Part shown: positions 11,082 to 20,980 of the stretch, piece by piece
Numbering within the stretch: position 1 is the stretch's first letter
Layout of the letters: the number at the start of each line of letters is the position of its first letter
Origin: Zhengitettix transpicula
Lineage: Eukaryota; Arthropoda; Insecta; Orthoptera; Tetrigidae
Length of the DNA stretch: 64,000 nucleotides
Assembly (NCBI GenBank): GCA_037074705.1
Contig: CM073591.1
Coordinates: 182,243,432 to 182,307,431, forward strand
Direction of reading: 5' to 3'
Made by a program: the position numbers and the translations under genes
The notes under the pieces: model-generated
Told to the model about the DNA's origin: nothing
What the model saw: only the letters and a program-made list of their open reading frames with translations
The model's database searches: none

Positions 11082-12152
11082 TGTAATAATAATTAGAGGC
11101 AATTAGAGAATTAATAATTGGGCAATATGCAGTAAATTGTTATCGGCGAGAATATAAACACAACAATGCATAGGCGGGCCTTTGTCGGTGAGCGTTTAGA
11201 AGCTACGGGGCTCACAACGAGAGTAGCAGGCAGGTTTTTTTTTTAAAGAGAGTTACACACAGAATTTCATCGAGTAAAGGTTGGACATAGAATTCGATCA
11301 AGTAAAGGTCGCAGGAAAAATTTCAATAAGTAAATCTGCGGGTAGAACTCTAACCAGTAAAGACAGTTATAATTTTCGTCGAGAAGGAGTGAATAATATT
11401 CTGATTGATCCTTAATCAGAACGAGAACTACAATAATTGCTGGAGAGAGAGAGAGGGACTTAATGCAGAGGTCCACAGTGTTATACAGAGTAATTGTTCC
11501 ATGTGAGAGATACAAAAGTTTTGAACAGTGATTTTGAAACAAATTAAATTCTGTGAAATTATGGCCTGTTGTATGTGAATAGTGTATAGTGTGTCAAAGA
11601 GCCCAAACGAATGCCTGGTACCAGTAAAGACATGTAAGTAGAAAGAGAAATTTTATAAATTTTATTGTAAACGTTAAATAAGGATAAAATCATCAGATTT
11701 CGGATTCACGTTTCATTTTTCTGTTTAATTCTAATTATTTTGAATGTTGTAAATTTTGATTGTCAATTAGAATGTATGAAAAGTTTTGTTTCTTTATTTA
11801 AAAGGCCCAAATAAATGACCCTGAGTTGAGATTAGATAAGTTTGTAAAACAGTAAGGGCACGAATGTATATCAATCATAATAAGAAAATTTGTTATTATT
11901 ACTTTGATAAATTAATTGTTTTCTGAGGTTTACAGTTTGTAAATTATTTAATATCGTTTCATTTTAAATTTTAATAAAATAAATTCATTCATTAATTAAC
12001 CATTGATTTACTTAATTTCTTCTGTTTCTTACAATTTGGCTTCACCAACGTGAGGCAAATCTAGTTAATTAATTAAAATCTTTTGATTATTACATTTTGT
12101 GCGCCGCAACGTGGGCCAAATAAATCTATTTAATTAATTTATTTTGTGTATT

Positions 12153-12155
<3 letters not shown>
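11082..12155 (+). mobile_element. Solo-LTR-like element 1 (TGTAATA...TATTACA)
   Basis: Ends TGTAATA and TATTACA are set in (AT)n. A TATA box (AATATAAA, 11151) precedes a leader with five degenerate 27-28 bp units (11262-11398), each with a GAATTTC-like start and an AGTAAAG-like middle. GTAAGT lies at 11634, followed 33 bp on by GTAAACGTTA and TCAGATTTCG (11667-11705). A GACCCTGAG motif is near 11820. Two primer-binding-site-like segments (near 12036 and 12100, the latter GCGCCGCAACGTGGGC) lie close to the 3' end. There is no coding. It is closely related to the copy at 36297-37241. Confidence 0.75.

Positions 12156-12201
<46 letters not shown>
12156..12201. repeat. (AT)n between LTR-like elements
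   Basis: About 45 bp of pure AT dinucleotide lies between the TATTACA end of element 1 and the TGTAATA start of element 2. It is either the target site or an expansion of an AT target duplication. Confidence 0.85.
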
Positions 12202-12204
<3 letters not shown>

Positions 12205-13281
12205 AATACCCAGTTAAGAAGGACATGAATTTTGTTCTTATTTCATCTGATTTGTTTACCAACTCAGACTGCGGATTCTTGAGTGGTTTGTAGAAAAAAA
12301 AAATAAAATGATGGATAAGTGGCTTTTAGAGAAGGGGAGGACTATAATTGGACGTTTAGCGGCTTAGAGCTAATGGTATTGACAGACATCTGGTCGGAAC
12401 CCGAAATGTATGATGACAGAAGTTTTATGGACAAAAAATTATATTAAAAGGAAATATTTATTTTAATTGTATTGAGTGGCTCTCGGAGCGTGAGAAAGGC
12501 AACAGCTAGGGTTGTTTGGAGAACGTGGAAACTCAAAAACTGTGAAAACAAGGGAATATTCTGGAGAGGAGAGAGCAGATAAAAAGACGGTTTGGACAGG
12601 AGCAGTGAGACAGTTGGGAGAGAGCGTTGGTGGAGGTCCGCAGGGCCAATTTAAGGGGGCAGAAACAATTTTATATAGTCAGTCAGTCAGTCAGTCATAG
12701 GGTTCAGGAGAGAGCGTTGACGCAGGGCCAAGTTAAGGGGGCCGAAACAATTTTATAAGTCAGTGAGTTTGCATTCAGGTGGCCGAGAGGAATCATCAGT
12801 CAGCAGTCATCAGCAGTCGGTAGGAGTTACGTCGTGGAAATCTGTCTGCCAGCAGAGTTTGTTGTTTGGAGGAAGTCGTCGTGAGGGTAACGTCATCAAG
12901 AAGAGGTGGCTGTGAAAGCAAAGTGTGAGCGCAACCTAGTGCTCTTTAAGCCTGTTTGAAGTGAGTGTGTGCTGGTATGCGAGAGATCCAAATTGCATGG
13001 ACCTGAGAGATTGTAAGTTCATTTTTTCTGTATTCATAGCTTTAAATTGTTAAATAAGTGTAAAGAGTCAGATTTCGTTTAATTTCGTTTTTCATTTATT
13101 TTAACTGGATTGTTTACTTGAAAATTTTGCGTTCCGTTTCCTTATCAACCCAGTAAAGACCCTGGGGTACAGAGTCTGTATAAAAATGTATTCTAGATTA
13201 ATAAAATTGTTTTGTTTATAAAATTTAAAAACGTGTTTAATTTAATTTCCCATGCATAATTATCGATAAGAGAGGGGTATT

Positions 13282-13284
<3 letters not shown>
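12202..13284 (+). mobile_element. Solo-LTR-like element 2, duplicated core promoter
   Basis: It has the same ends as element 1. A 70-90 bp promoter unit occurs twice: GAGAGAGCGTTG, GGGCCAA, TTAAGGGGGC, then TTTTATAtAGTCAGT at 12669 and TTTTATAAGTCAGTG at 12751. Each thus carries a TATA-like box followed by TCAGT. A (TCAG)n run lies at 12679-12697. The donor-like GTAAGT is at 13013, the core TAAATAAG...GTCAGATTTCG at 13047-13080, and CCCAGTAAAGACCCTG near 13150. The 62-codon frame at 12512-12700 is incidental. Confidence 0.75.

Positions 13285-13318
<34 letters not shown>
13285..13318. repeat. (AT)n between LTR-like elements
   Basis: A pure AT-dinucleotide run joins elements 2 (plus) and 3 (minus) tail to tail. 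Confidence 0.85.
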
Positions 13319-13321
<3 letters not shown>

Positions 13322-14630
13322 ATCAATTAATAAACTGTTACAAAAAAATTAATATATGTGGTAATTAATTGAATATTGTTAATTAAGTAGCCCCACGTTG
13401 TGGAAGCCAAAATGTAATGACCAAAAAAATATTACATTTCAAAAAAATTATTCTTAACGGTTACAAATTTTATATTTTACAAACAAATCTAATTACTCTT
13501 AATCTCAGGGTCTTTACAGGGTTTGATAGTAAGAAACAAAATTAACATTACAATTAAAGAATTTACAATTTAAACAATTTGAAACTCACTGAATATGGAA
13601 TAAAATAAACTATAAACGAAATCTGACTCTATTACCCTTAATTTACCGTTTAAAAATATTTATTATTTTCCTTATTACTTACAATTGTCCTTTTGGAACC
13701 CGACTTAATGATTTACAAACCTGGGAACACACTTCAATAAAAAAAAACATCTGTGCATAAATTGCACATTCGCTTTCACCAACTCAAACACATGAATCGT
13801 CTCGGAATTCCAAACTCCAAACTCCTCGTACGGACCGTCGCTGTTTCGCCCAAGGCCACCAGTCAATCAGTAACACCCATGATGTAAATCCAACATAAAT
13901 AGCAGAGTTATTTTATCTGCTGCAGGATTCTCTAAACTATGGAGTCGTCCAATAATGTTTCTTCCTAAATCTGACTATGCAGATAGACTCTTTACAATGC
14001 TATATAACTTTTCTCTTCCTATCGTCCTAAGGCTTTCTCTCTCTTTGACGATTTTCATCCAACTACTTCCATCCATGTCCTACTCCATTGAGACCGGACA
14101 CACAACTCCTTTGACATACACGTCCGTCACCCTTGCAATCTACCACACAATTCTTGCACCTCTTTCTCCCTCGAGATCTGCCGTCCAACTAACTATTTGC
14201 TTCTCATCCTTCAGCAAGGAAACACAAACTCTTGGCTTTCCCACGCTCGCCATTCCCACGATCTGGCTCCATCCTTTGAGCTCCAGTTACCGCTGTAACT
14301 CCACATATTAAAAATAAACAATTCTTGGTCTCCCTACTTCAACATCAATAAGAGCCCGCAGCCTCTGTTGTTCTCTGATATCAGTACATCTAAACAAAAC
14401 ATTGTAATTTCACACAATTCGTGGTCTCCCTAATTGACTTCAATAACAGCCCGCTGTCACTCCGTCCTTTGGGATTAACGTCGATAAACAAAATTTGTAA
14501 TTTTAAACAATTCTTGGTCTCCCTAATTCAACGTCAATAAGAGCCCGCTGTGACTCCGTCCTTTGAGAATGATGTCGATAAACAAACATTGTAATTTAAA
14601 TAATTAATGGCCGTCTTAATTAGTATTACA
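13319..14630 (-). mobile_element. Solo-LTR-like element 3 with ~94-bp triplicated U3
   Basis: On the minus strand it ends in TGATACA (mutated) beside (AT)n. Internal landmarks are CCACAACGTGGGG (tRNA-Lys binding-site-like, 13393-13410), GTAAAGACCCTGAG near 13510, GTCAGATTTCG near 13620, GTAAGT near 13680, and a CTATTTATG TATA-like box near 13900. Near the other end three units of 93-96 bp start at 14318, 14414 and 14507, each with ACAATTCTTGGTCTCCCT-like starts and AGAGCCCGC-like middles. Such iterated blocks upstream of the promoter look like U3 enhancer repeats. The plus-strand frame 13955-14311 lies antisense in this upstream region and is not called a gene. Confidence 0.72.
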
Positions 14631-14650
14631 ATATATATATATATATATAT

Positions 14651-15435
14651 TGTAATATACACTAAAATAAAAGGGCTTTTAATTAACTGAAAGATTAATA
14701 AAATTTACTAACAATAATTTTTATTAAATTAGAACGAAATTTAATTGTGAACGAAATTAAAAGTAAAAAGATTGACTCTGATTAACAATTTTAATAAAAA
14801 AAGAGAACGAAATCTGACGGCTATCTTTCAATTACGTTTACATAATTAATTGTTTTTTTAATTGTTACTCACTTCTGCCCAGCATTCCAGCATACCTTCC
14901 AGTTTCTAAAACACTACTGCGGGTTTTACACTGCTTCTTAACTCACTGATTTTACACCAAATTTTAAGACAAAATTTTATATGATGTCAGGAACTCGGAT
15001 GATCCTCCTTTCACCATCTATCGGTTGACTGCACGCCTTAGGTGAATTCTGCGACTTGTCGATTGGGTAGTCTTTATTGTTCCGGACTTTTGCTATTTCT
15101 GGCCGGCTATGGACACAAAAACTGCTTTTTCTTAGCAGATTTCGACGTTATACTTTTATGAATGTTTTACTTTGTCCTGCTAATTGCCAACCCTGTTGAA
15201 TTCCCCTTCCAAAAACTATTATACCTCGACGAGGTCTTTCCGTGAACTGTATCTCACCAAATCTCCCTGCGAACTATACTCTCGTCTCGCAATTTAGCGC
15301 GCATACATCATTTTGACGGACCTTCCGACAAAGGGTTTTCTATTGTTGTTCCAAAGGCTCCTGCCGCTACAAAGGATTTCTCAAACAATTTATATTTTTA
15401 TGTTGAAACAATTAATGTCCTAATTAATTGGCATT

Positions 15436-15438
<3 letters not shown>
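14651..15438 (-). mobile_element. Solo-LTR-like element 4
   Basis: It lies between (AT)n runs with TGTAATA and CATTACA ends on the plus strand. On the minus strand it has GTAAACGTAAT, then CGTCAGATTTCG (about 14810-14850), and a GTGAGTAAC donor-like site near 14865. The primer-binding-like segment near the 3' end seen in the other copies is not evident. No coding was recognised. Confidence 0.68.
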
Positions 15439-15468
<30 letters not shown>

Positions 15469-15472
<4 letters not shown>

Positions 15473-16479
15473 GAACAACAAGTAGGCTTTAATTAATTTA
15501 AAAGAATGAGTATTAAAAATATTAATATTTAAAGTTTTTATGTTTTTATTTCTTAAAAATGCACATTTTTGCCCTATCTTTGTACGCCGGTCTTTGATCA
15601 AAATTTACAAAACTTTACTTTGATTATTTACAGATTATTTTGTTCTGATTACCCTTTTAATTATTGTTTACAAATTTATCAAAATTATGTTACTTATGGA
15701 CCGTCGGTCTGGTACCAGAACAATCAATTTTACCTCGTTCGGACACTTTTACACACTTTAATTTTTAATATCAGGCCTTGGTTTTCATTGATTCTACACT
15801 TCACTCAAATATTTGGAAAGTTTGGCTGTATTTCGTTGACTGATCCGCTCCACAATAATTTACCAATGTTCTCCTGGAACAATTTCTCCACGAAGATTTT
15901 GGAAAGTTCTATTCTGACAAAAACTGCTATTACTTTCCAATATTTACGATGCAATACTTCAGTGAATGTTTTACTTTGTATTAATTCACAACTTTAACTG
16001 GTAATACTTAAACGACGTCTAGTCTCTGCTCAAGTTTTATTATTTGTTCAGCTCCTAGCAATGTTTTTCCGCCAACTAATCAAGTTTTATTACTTGTTCC
16101 GTACTTTGCACTGTTTCGGCACCAACTAACGGCTTGCTTACAGGGATCTTATGAGTTGCAGATTTTAGCCTTTTACCGCATTACTTATCGGTTTGGTTTG
16201 AAAACTTTTAAGTAGCTCGGTGAAGATTTACTTTTAAAATGTCTCTCCTTTCGTGGCTGACCGTAGACGTCGACTTTTTACAATGTCTCTACTCTCGTGG
16301 TAGACTGAAGACTGCCAACTCACTATGCTTTTCCGCGCCTAATCCATTCCGAACCCTCAATAATGGGAACAGAGCTCACTACTCATTGTCGCTTAGCTCG
16401 CTCTCGCTATAATTCAAATTGTTCGCTAACAATTCAAATTATTTAAAAACAATTAATGGCTTAATTAATTGGCATTACA
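15469..16479 (-). mobile_element. Solo-LTR-like element 5, diverged
   Basis: It starts in (AT)n with a damaged end (TTAATGAACA) and ends GCATTACA. A weak core (GTAAACAATAATTAAAAGGG then ATCAGAAC) lies at about 15640-15672. Promoter and leader landmarks are eroded. The 142-codon plus-strand frame (15569-15997) is antisense, AT-driven and not called. Confidence 0.55.
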
Positions 16480-16493
16480 ATATATATATATTT

Positions 16494-16732
16494 TGTAATG
16501 AACACAATTTAAATAATTAATTTTTAAATGTTCTGTTCCACGTTGGTGAACCAAAATGTAATGATCAAATAAAAAGTTGATTTTAAATTAAAATAAACTT
16601 CACTTTGGAGCACAAAATGTAATAATTAAATTATCAATTTTCGTAAACATTGGGCATAAAGAAATACTTCACCTGTATTGCCGAACTGAAGACAGAAAAT
16701 CTTAAATAAAATAAATTCCTTAGTAATCTTTT

Positions 16733-16735
<3 letters not shown>
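16494..16735 (-). mobile_element. LTR-like element 6, 3' fragment
   Basis: It begins TGTAATG and carries two ...ACATTTTG... segments (reverse complement near 16550 and 16620). The first has the TTCACCAACGTGGAA version of the tRNA-Lys-like sequence. The element is truncated before the core. Confidence 0.5.

Positions 16736-16770
<35 letters not shown>
16736..16770. repeat. (AT)n between LTR-like elements
   Basis: A pure AT-dinucleotide run before the TGTAATA end of element 7. Confidence 0.85.
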
Positions 16771-16773
<3 letters not shown>

Positions 16774-17827
16774 AATAATAGATGAAAGATATAATTATAT
16801 CGGCCCACGTTGAGTCACCAAAATGTAATGAATAAACAAGAGATTAATGAATTAACAAACAAAATTTATTTAATTAATGATACAATTATATTTCCCGACG
16901 TTGGCACGCCAAAATTTAATAATCAATTCAAATTAACAAACACTATTTTACTTATAATTTTTTAGGCCTTCTGAATAAAACAAAACCATTATAAGACAAT
17001 TTACTTTATTCAATAGAAATTTATAACATTTTCTGTGAGGTTAAATACATTTAAAGTTTTCAGTGTTTAGAGATTTGATGATTATTCTTTCAGGGTCGTT
17101 TACCTGTTGTAATTGTTGTAAGTAAAGAAAAACATTTGTATTTACGTTACACAATCATAGAATTTATAAATTAAGAAATTAACAATCAAAACCAAAACAA
17201 GAAGAACAAAATCTGACGAATACCTATAACTATCGTTTACAAAAACAAACTTAATTAACTTGGTTTCTACTTACAAAAATGTTAGGCTGGAACCAGACTG
17301 AGATTCCTGGGCTCGGGCTCACAATTTACGCTAATAGGTCATAAGATCACTGACTCTACACTTGATTGTCCAAAACACGGTCGTAGTTATCGAATTTTCC
17401 TCCGGGAACTGGAACTGCTGCACCTCCGGATCAGCCAGATATATTGTTACACATTGTCTTTATGTGAACAATGTTGATCTCAGTACGCGTAGAAATCTAA
17501 GATGTATTTACTGCCTAATACACTTGCTCAAATTTGGTACCAGGAACTTTGAATCAGGGACTCCTCAAAACAAACTTTTCGCTGTCATGATCCAAGCAAC
17601 TCAGAACTACATCCTCCTCAAAATACAACTTTTCGTCTTCATGGTCCAAGCAACTCTGAATTTGTCAAGTTCTGTACGTCCCAGTGCTGCCTGAGGCAAC
17701 AATGCAACTTTAGCAAGCAAGAATTATAGGCTCCATATTCTTGTAGACAATCCTCTTATTTACGCCGTCGATAATGAAAATCGTAAAATTTTGTTTATTA
17801 AATAATTTCATATTTTTAATTACCACA
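16771..17827 (-). mobile_element. Solo-LTR-like element 7
   Basis: TGTAATA starts it and CCACA (mutated end) closes it beside AT repeats. On the minus strand it has GTAAGTAGAAA (17269-17274 for GTAAGT), then GTAAACGATAG and TCGTCAGATTTTG at 17209-17244. GGTAAACGACCCTG is near 17100, and two ...ATTTTGG..CAACGTGGG-like segments are near 16805 and 16905. A roughly 50-bp block with GAGTTGCTTGGA is duplicated in the leader (17590-17690). It is the same subfamily as element 9. The 110-codon plus-strand frame inside it is antisense and not called. Confidence 0.72.
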
Positions 17828-17853
17828 ATATATATACATATATATATATATAT

Positions 17854-19415
17854 TGTAATACATATAATATAATGCATTGGATTGGAGACGGCGCACATGT
17901 TGTGAAGAGAATGCGAGGGAAAAGGGACCGCGGGTCCTGTCACGAGGTGACAAGACGGAGTGGTAAGACATTTGTTTGCGATGAGTGCTGGTGAGCGGCA
18001 GAGAAGAAGCCGTAATTTATAGACAGAGTGTGACGATGCGACAATTAGGTCTAAGGAGGGCGGAAGGACTCCAATAGCCTATTGATTTAGAAAACGGAGA
18101 GAAGAATTCGTAGGGCAGAACGTGGGCGAGCAGATGTTCCCAAAGGGGCTATGTTAGAGCAGGCTTTTGTCTCTGACGAATGACCTGACAAGTACTTGGG
18201 ACTTGCAAGAAAAGATTTTGTGCGAGTCGGACAAAAGAGAGCAGCCGACAAGTCATGAGTGATTGCGGGAACGCGGTATAGCAGCTGCGAGCGTGTCGAA
18301 TAGCGCAATTACTTTGGATGATGAGGCACTTGTTCACCTAGGATTTGGAGGAATTAGTATCGCGCACTTGTGAGCGGAGAGGTCCAAAGACAAATTGGAC
18401 CTGTCACGATTGTCGGGGTTCGGAAGGCGGAAGGACCCCAGTGGCCGGTACGAAAATTAGAGTAATGGGATTCTGTCACCGCGCCGTTGCGACGTAATTT
18501 TGCAGCAAGTAAAAACAAGGAGGCTAGGGGTATATATATGGGAAATCACCTATTGTACGGACAGTTGGAGTTAGCGTGGGAGAGGAGACAGTTGGCAGTT
18601 AGCACGGGAGAAAGACGGAGGACGCAGCGAAGAGTTGGACAGTAGAGAGTTGGCAGTTAGCACGGGAGAAAGACGGAGGACGCAGCGAAGAGTTGGACAG
18701 TTAGACAGTTAGATAGAGACAATTAGCGTGGGAGAGGAGATAGAGACAGTCGGCAAAACTAAAACAGCTATGAACATTTTTAACATACAGAAGCTCTATC
18801 TGTATGAGTACGAGAATTTGACCTGTCTTCGATGGTAGGCGACCTGCATGCAGCAAACGACGTCAAGGAGTGACACAACGAACACCTGGAATATTTCGCT
18901 GTATATGGAGAACCAGATATCGGCGAACCAGTGATATTGTGTTAGAGTCAGTGAGTGAATGTCAGGGCTATAAAGTGTGTGTCTAAAGAACGAGTCGAAG
19001 AAGACCTGAGAAACAGTAAGTTGGAATGTACAATATTAACTAATGTAAACGTTATTAAAGGATAACAGTCAGATCTCGTTCTCTTCTTTTGATAATAAAG
19101 TTAGAAGCAAGCTATAGGTTAAGTTTATAAATAAATTTAGTAGGTACTTTTGTATAATTTAAAAACATAAATGCTGGGTCTTTTTAATAGTTTGATTCTG
19201 TCCGTTGTCAAACCCAGTAGAGACCCAGGAGAGCAAGAGTCTCATATTATAATGTTAAAATAGTAAAATCAATTGTAAATTCTTTTCATGTTAATAAATT
19301 TATTTGTTGTTTATAAAAATTATCCTTTTTATTTATATGCCTTTATGTGGTTATTACATTTTGGCTACCACAACGGTGGACAAAGATAGAAGGGGTCTCT
19401 TATTTGATTATTACA
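17854..19415 (+). mobile_element. Solo-LTR-like element 8, GC-rich U3 and duplicated leader
   Basis: TGTAATA (17854) and TTATTACA (19415) bound it. The upstream part is unusually GC-rich for the window. A TATA box (TATATATATG, 18531) is followed by a leader holding a 58-bp direct duplication (18591-18648 and 18649-18706, starting GTTGGCAGTTAGCACGGG). GTAAGT lies at 19016, GTAAACGTTATTAAAGG at 19044 and GTCAGATCTCG near 19068. AAACCCAGTAGAGACCC is near 19212. A TTTTGGCTACCACAACGG segment near 19366 resembles a tRNA-Lys primer binding site. Confidence 0.77.
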
Positions 19416-19421
19416 ATATAT

Positions 19422-20459
19422 TGTAATGATTAGAAGGATTAATTAAATGAATGAATTGCCCCACGTTGTGGAAGCCGAATTGTAATGATTACAAATGAGG
19501 AATTCATTTGGCCCACGTTGAGGCACAAATATGTAATAATTAATTAAAGATTGATTAATTAACAAACAATATTTTATTGAATTATTTAAACAATTAATTT
19601 GCAGTTTTATTAAATTGATAGTTCGTTCTGAAATAATTTATTTGATTTTAACAGGAAGGATCGAGAAATACTACTTTAAACTTTATGATACAATTTATTT
19701 TTTTAATAGATATCTATAACATTTCCTCTGAGGTTAAATACATTTTAAGTTTCAATGTTTAGAAATTTGATAACTCTTCTCTCATGGTCGTTTACCTGGG
19801 TTTGATAAGTAAAGAACAATCATAGAATTTATAAATTAAGAAATTAACAATCAAACCCAAAATGATACGAACTAAATCTGACGAATACCTTTAAATATCG
19901 TTTGCAAACTTAATTAACTTGGTTTCTACTTACAAAAATGTTCGGCTGGTACCAGACTTAGATTCCTCTGCCCGGGAACACAATTTACACTAAAAATTCC
20001 ATGAATCACTGACTCTACACTTGATTGTCAAACACACGGTCGTAGTTAATGAATTTTTCTCCGGGAACTGGATCTGCTGCACATCCGGATCATCAGCCAG
20101 ACATATTGTTATACATTGTCGTTATGTGGACAATGTTGATCTCAGTACGCGTAGGAATCTTAATGTGGCGCAAATATTTGATTACTCTTTGCAGTTTTTT
20201 TTACAAAGTATCTCGCTGTTCAAACTTTATACTTGGATTTAAAAACTTGAAACTTTCTCGGTTGAATTTTGTACTTAGGCCACGCTGTTCGTTCTCTCAA
20301 ATTTTACTTCATCTCCCGATTACAATATCAGACAGACTGCCATTCCAGAAAGCTCTCGCGGTTCACGACTAAGCCCGCCAACACATTGTTGTCTTTGAAG
20401 TTGGTACCGCTAAACAATCCAATTATTAAAATCATTACTGGACTCTAATTAGTATTACT
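19422..20459 (-). mobile_element. Solo-LTR-like element 9
   Basis: It is separated from element 8 by only ATATAT. On the minus strand it has GTAAGTAGAAA near 19930, GCAAACGATA and TCGTCAGATTTAG at about 19870-19905, AACCCAGGTAAACGACC near 19790, and a GGCTTCCACAACGTGGGGC segment (19462-19482). It ends AGTAATA (mutated) beside AT repeats at 20459. The leader start CAACAATGTGTTGGCGGGC near 20380 matches that of elements 1 and 10. Confidence 0.73.
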
Positions 20460-20743
20460 TTATATATATATATATTTATATACATATATATATTCACCGG
20501 ATTAGAACTCGCTAGCTTAAGCCGGTTTCACACGAGACGATAAAATACATACATTTCGATCGTAAGCGATATACGATAATTGTCCTTTAAGATTCGCAAC
20601 GCTCAGGCATACAAGAAAGTGAAGGAACGACAAAATTAGTTCACATCTGTACGTTTGCGACATCTGCCGTAAGACACGTGTATTAAGTGACACGACCTGT
20701 TTCTCTCTTCCTTCAGTTTGGCACGATATTCCGAATGTTTAAG

Positions 20744-20833
20744 ATGGCAAACTCCAAGAGTGAGGGTATTGGTTTTGTGATTTCATTTATCCAGAAAGTA
20801 GAATCACGTCTGTGTCAAGCAATTATTCAATGA
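20744..20833 (+). pseudogene. MADF-like N-terminal fragment of PIF/Harbinger second ORF
   Basis: ATG at 20744 opens 29 codons ending in a stop. Residues 11-24 read FVISFIQKVESRLC, matching the start of MADF (myb/SANT-like) domains (F-I-x-x-V-x-x-R/x-P/L-C/L-W). The rest of the domain, including its central tryptophan, is gone at the internal deletion junction near 20834. In intact elements this protein binds DNA and helps the transposase reach the nucleus. The call rests on one short motif plus the neighbouring transposase start and inverted repeats. Confidence 0.45.
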
Positions 20834-20860
20834 AATCAACAGGTCCCTTGAAACTGCGAC

Positions 20861-20980
20861 TCAACTGTGTTTCACATTAGTTAAGTTATATGGATGCACA
20901 AAGTGTTTTCTCCTCTTTTCAATTCTTTTCATATTCCAATAGCTCTCAATAACTTCATCCTCGCTTGACGGCGAACTCAT
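20861..20980 (-). pseudogene. Harbinger transposase N-terminal fragment
   Basis: ATG at 20980 opens 39 codons: an acidic start MSSPSSEDEVIES, then IEKRRKHFVHPYNL. The basic run followed by W/F-V-H-P is typical of the N-terminus of PIF/Harbinger transposases. The DDE nuclease core is missing, removed by the same deletion that truncates the MADF-like ORF on the other strand. Confidence 0.55.

Noticed and set aside
11262..11398. CRISPR-like regularly spaced repeats
   Set aside because: The units are contiguous and degenerate with no unique spacers, and the window is eukaryotic.
12156..12201. Long AT palindromes as transcription terminators
   Set aside because: They are dinucleotide microsatellites at element junctions; no bacterial terminator features apply.
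13955..14311. 118-codon frame as a gene
   Set aside because: It lies antisense in the upstream region of LTR-like element 3 and shows no motif; its reading matches a repeat, not a protein.
15569..15997. 142-codon frame as a gene
   Set aside because: It lies inside LTR-like element 5, is antisense to it, and has no motif.
17362..20242. Parallel frames at 17362-17694 and 20021-20242 as a conserved protein
   Set aside because: They are similar because elements 7 and 9 are homologous repeats; the frames diverge by frameshift and are antisense to the element.
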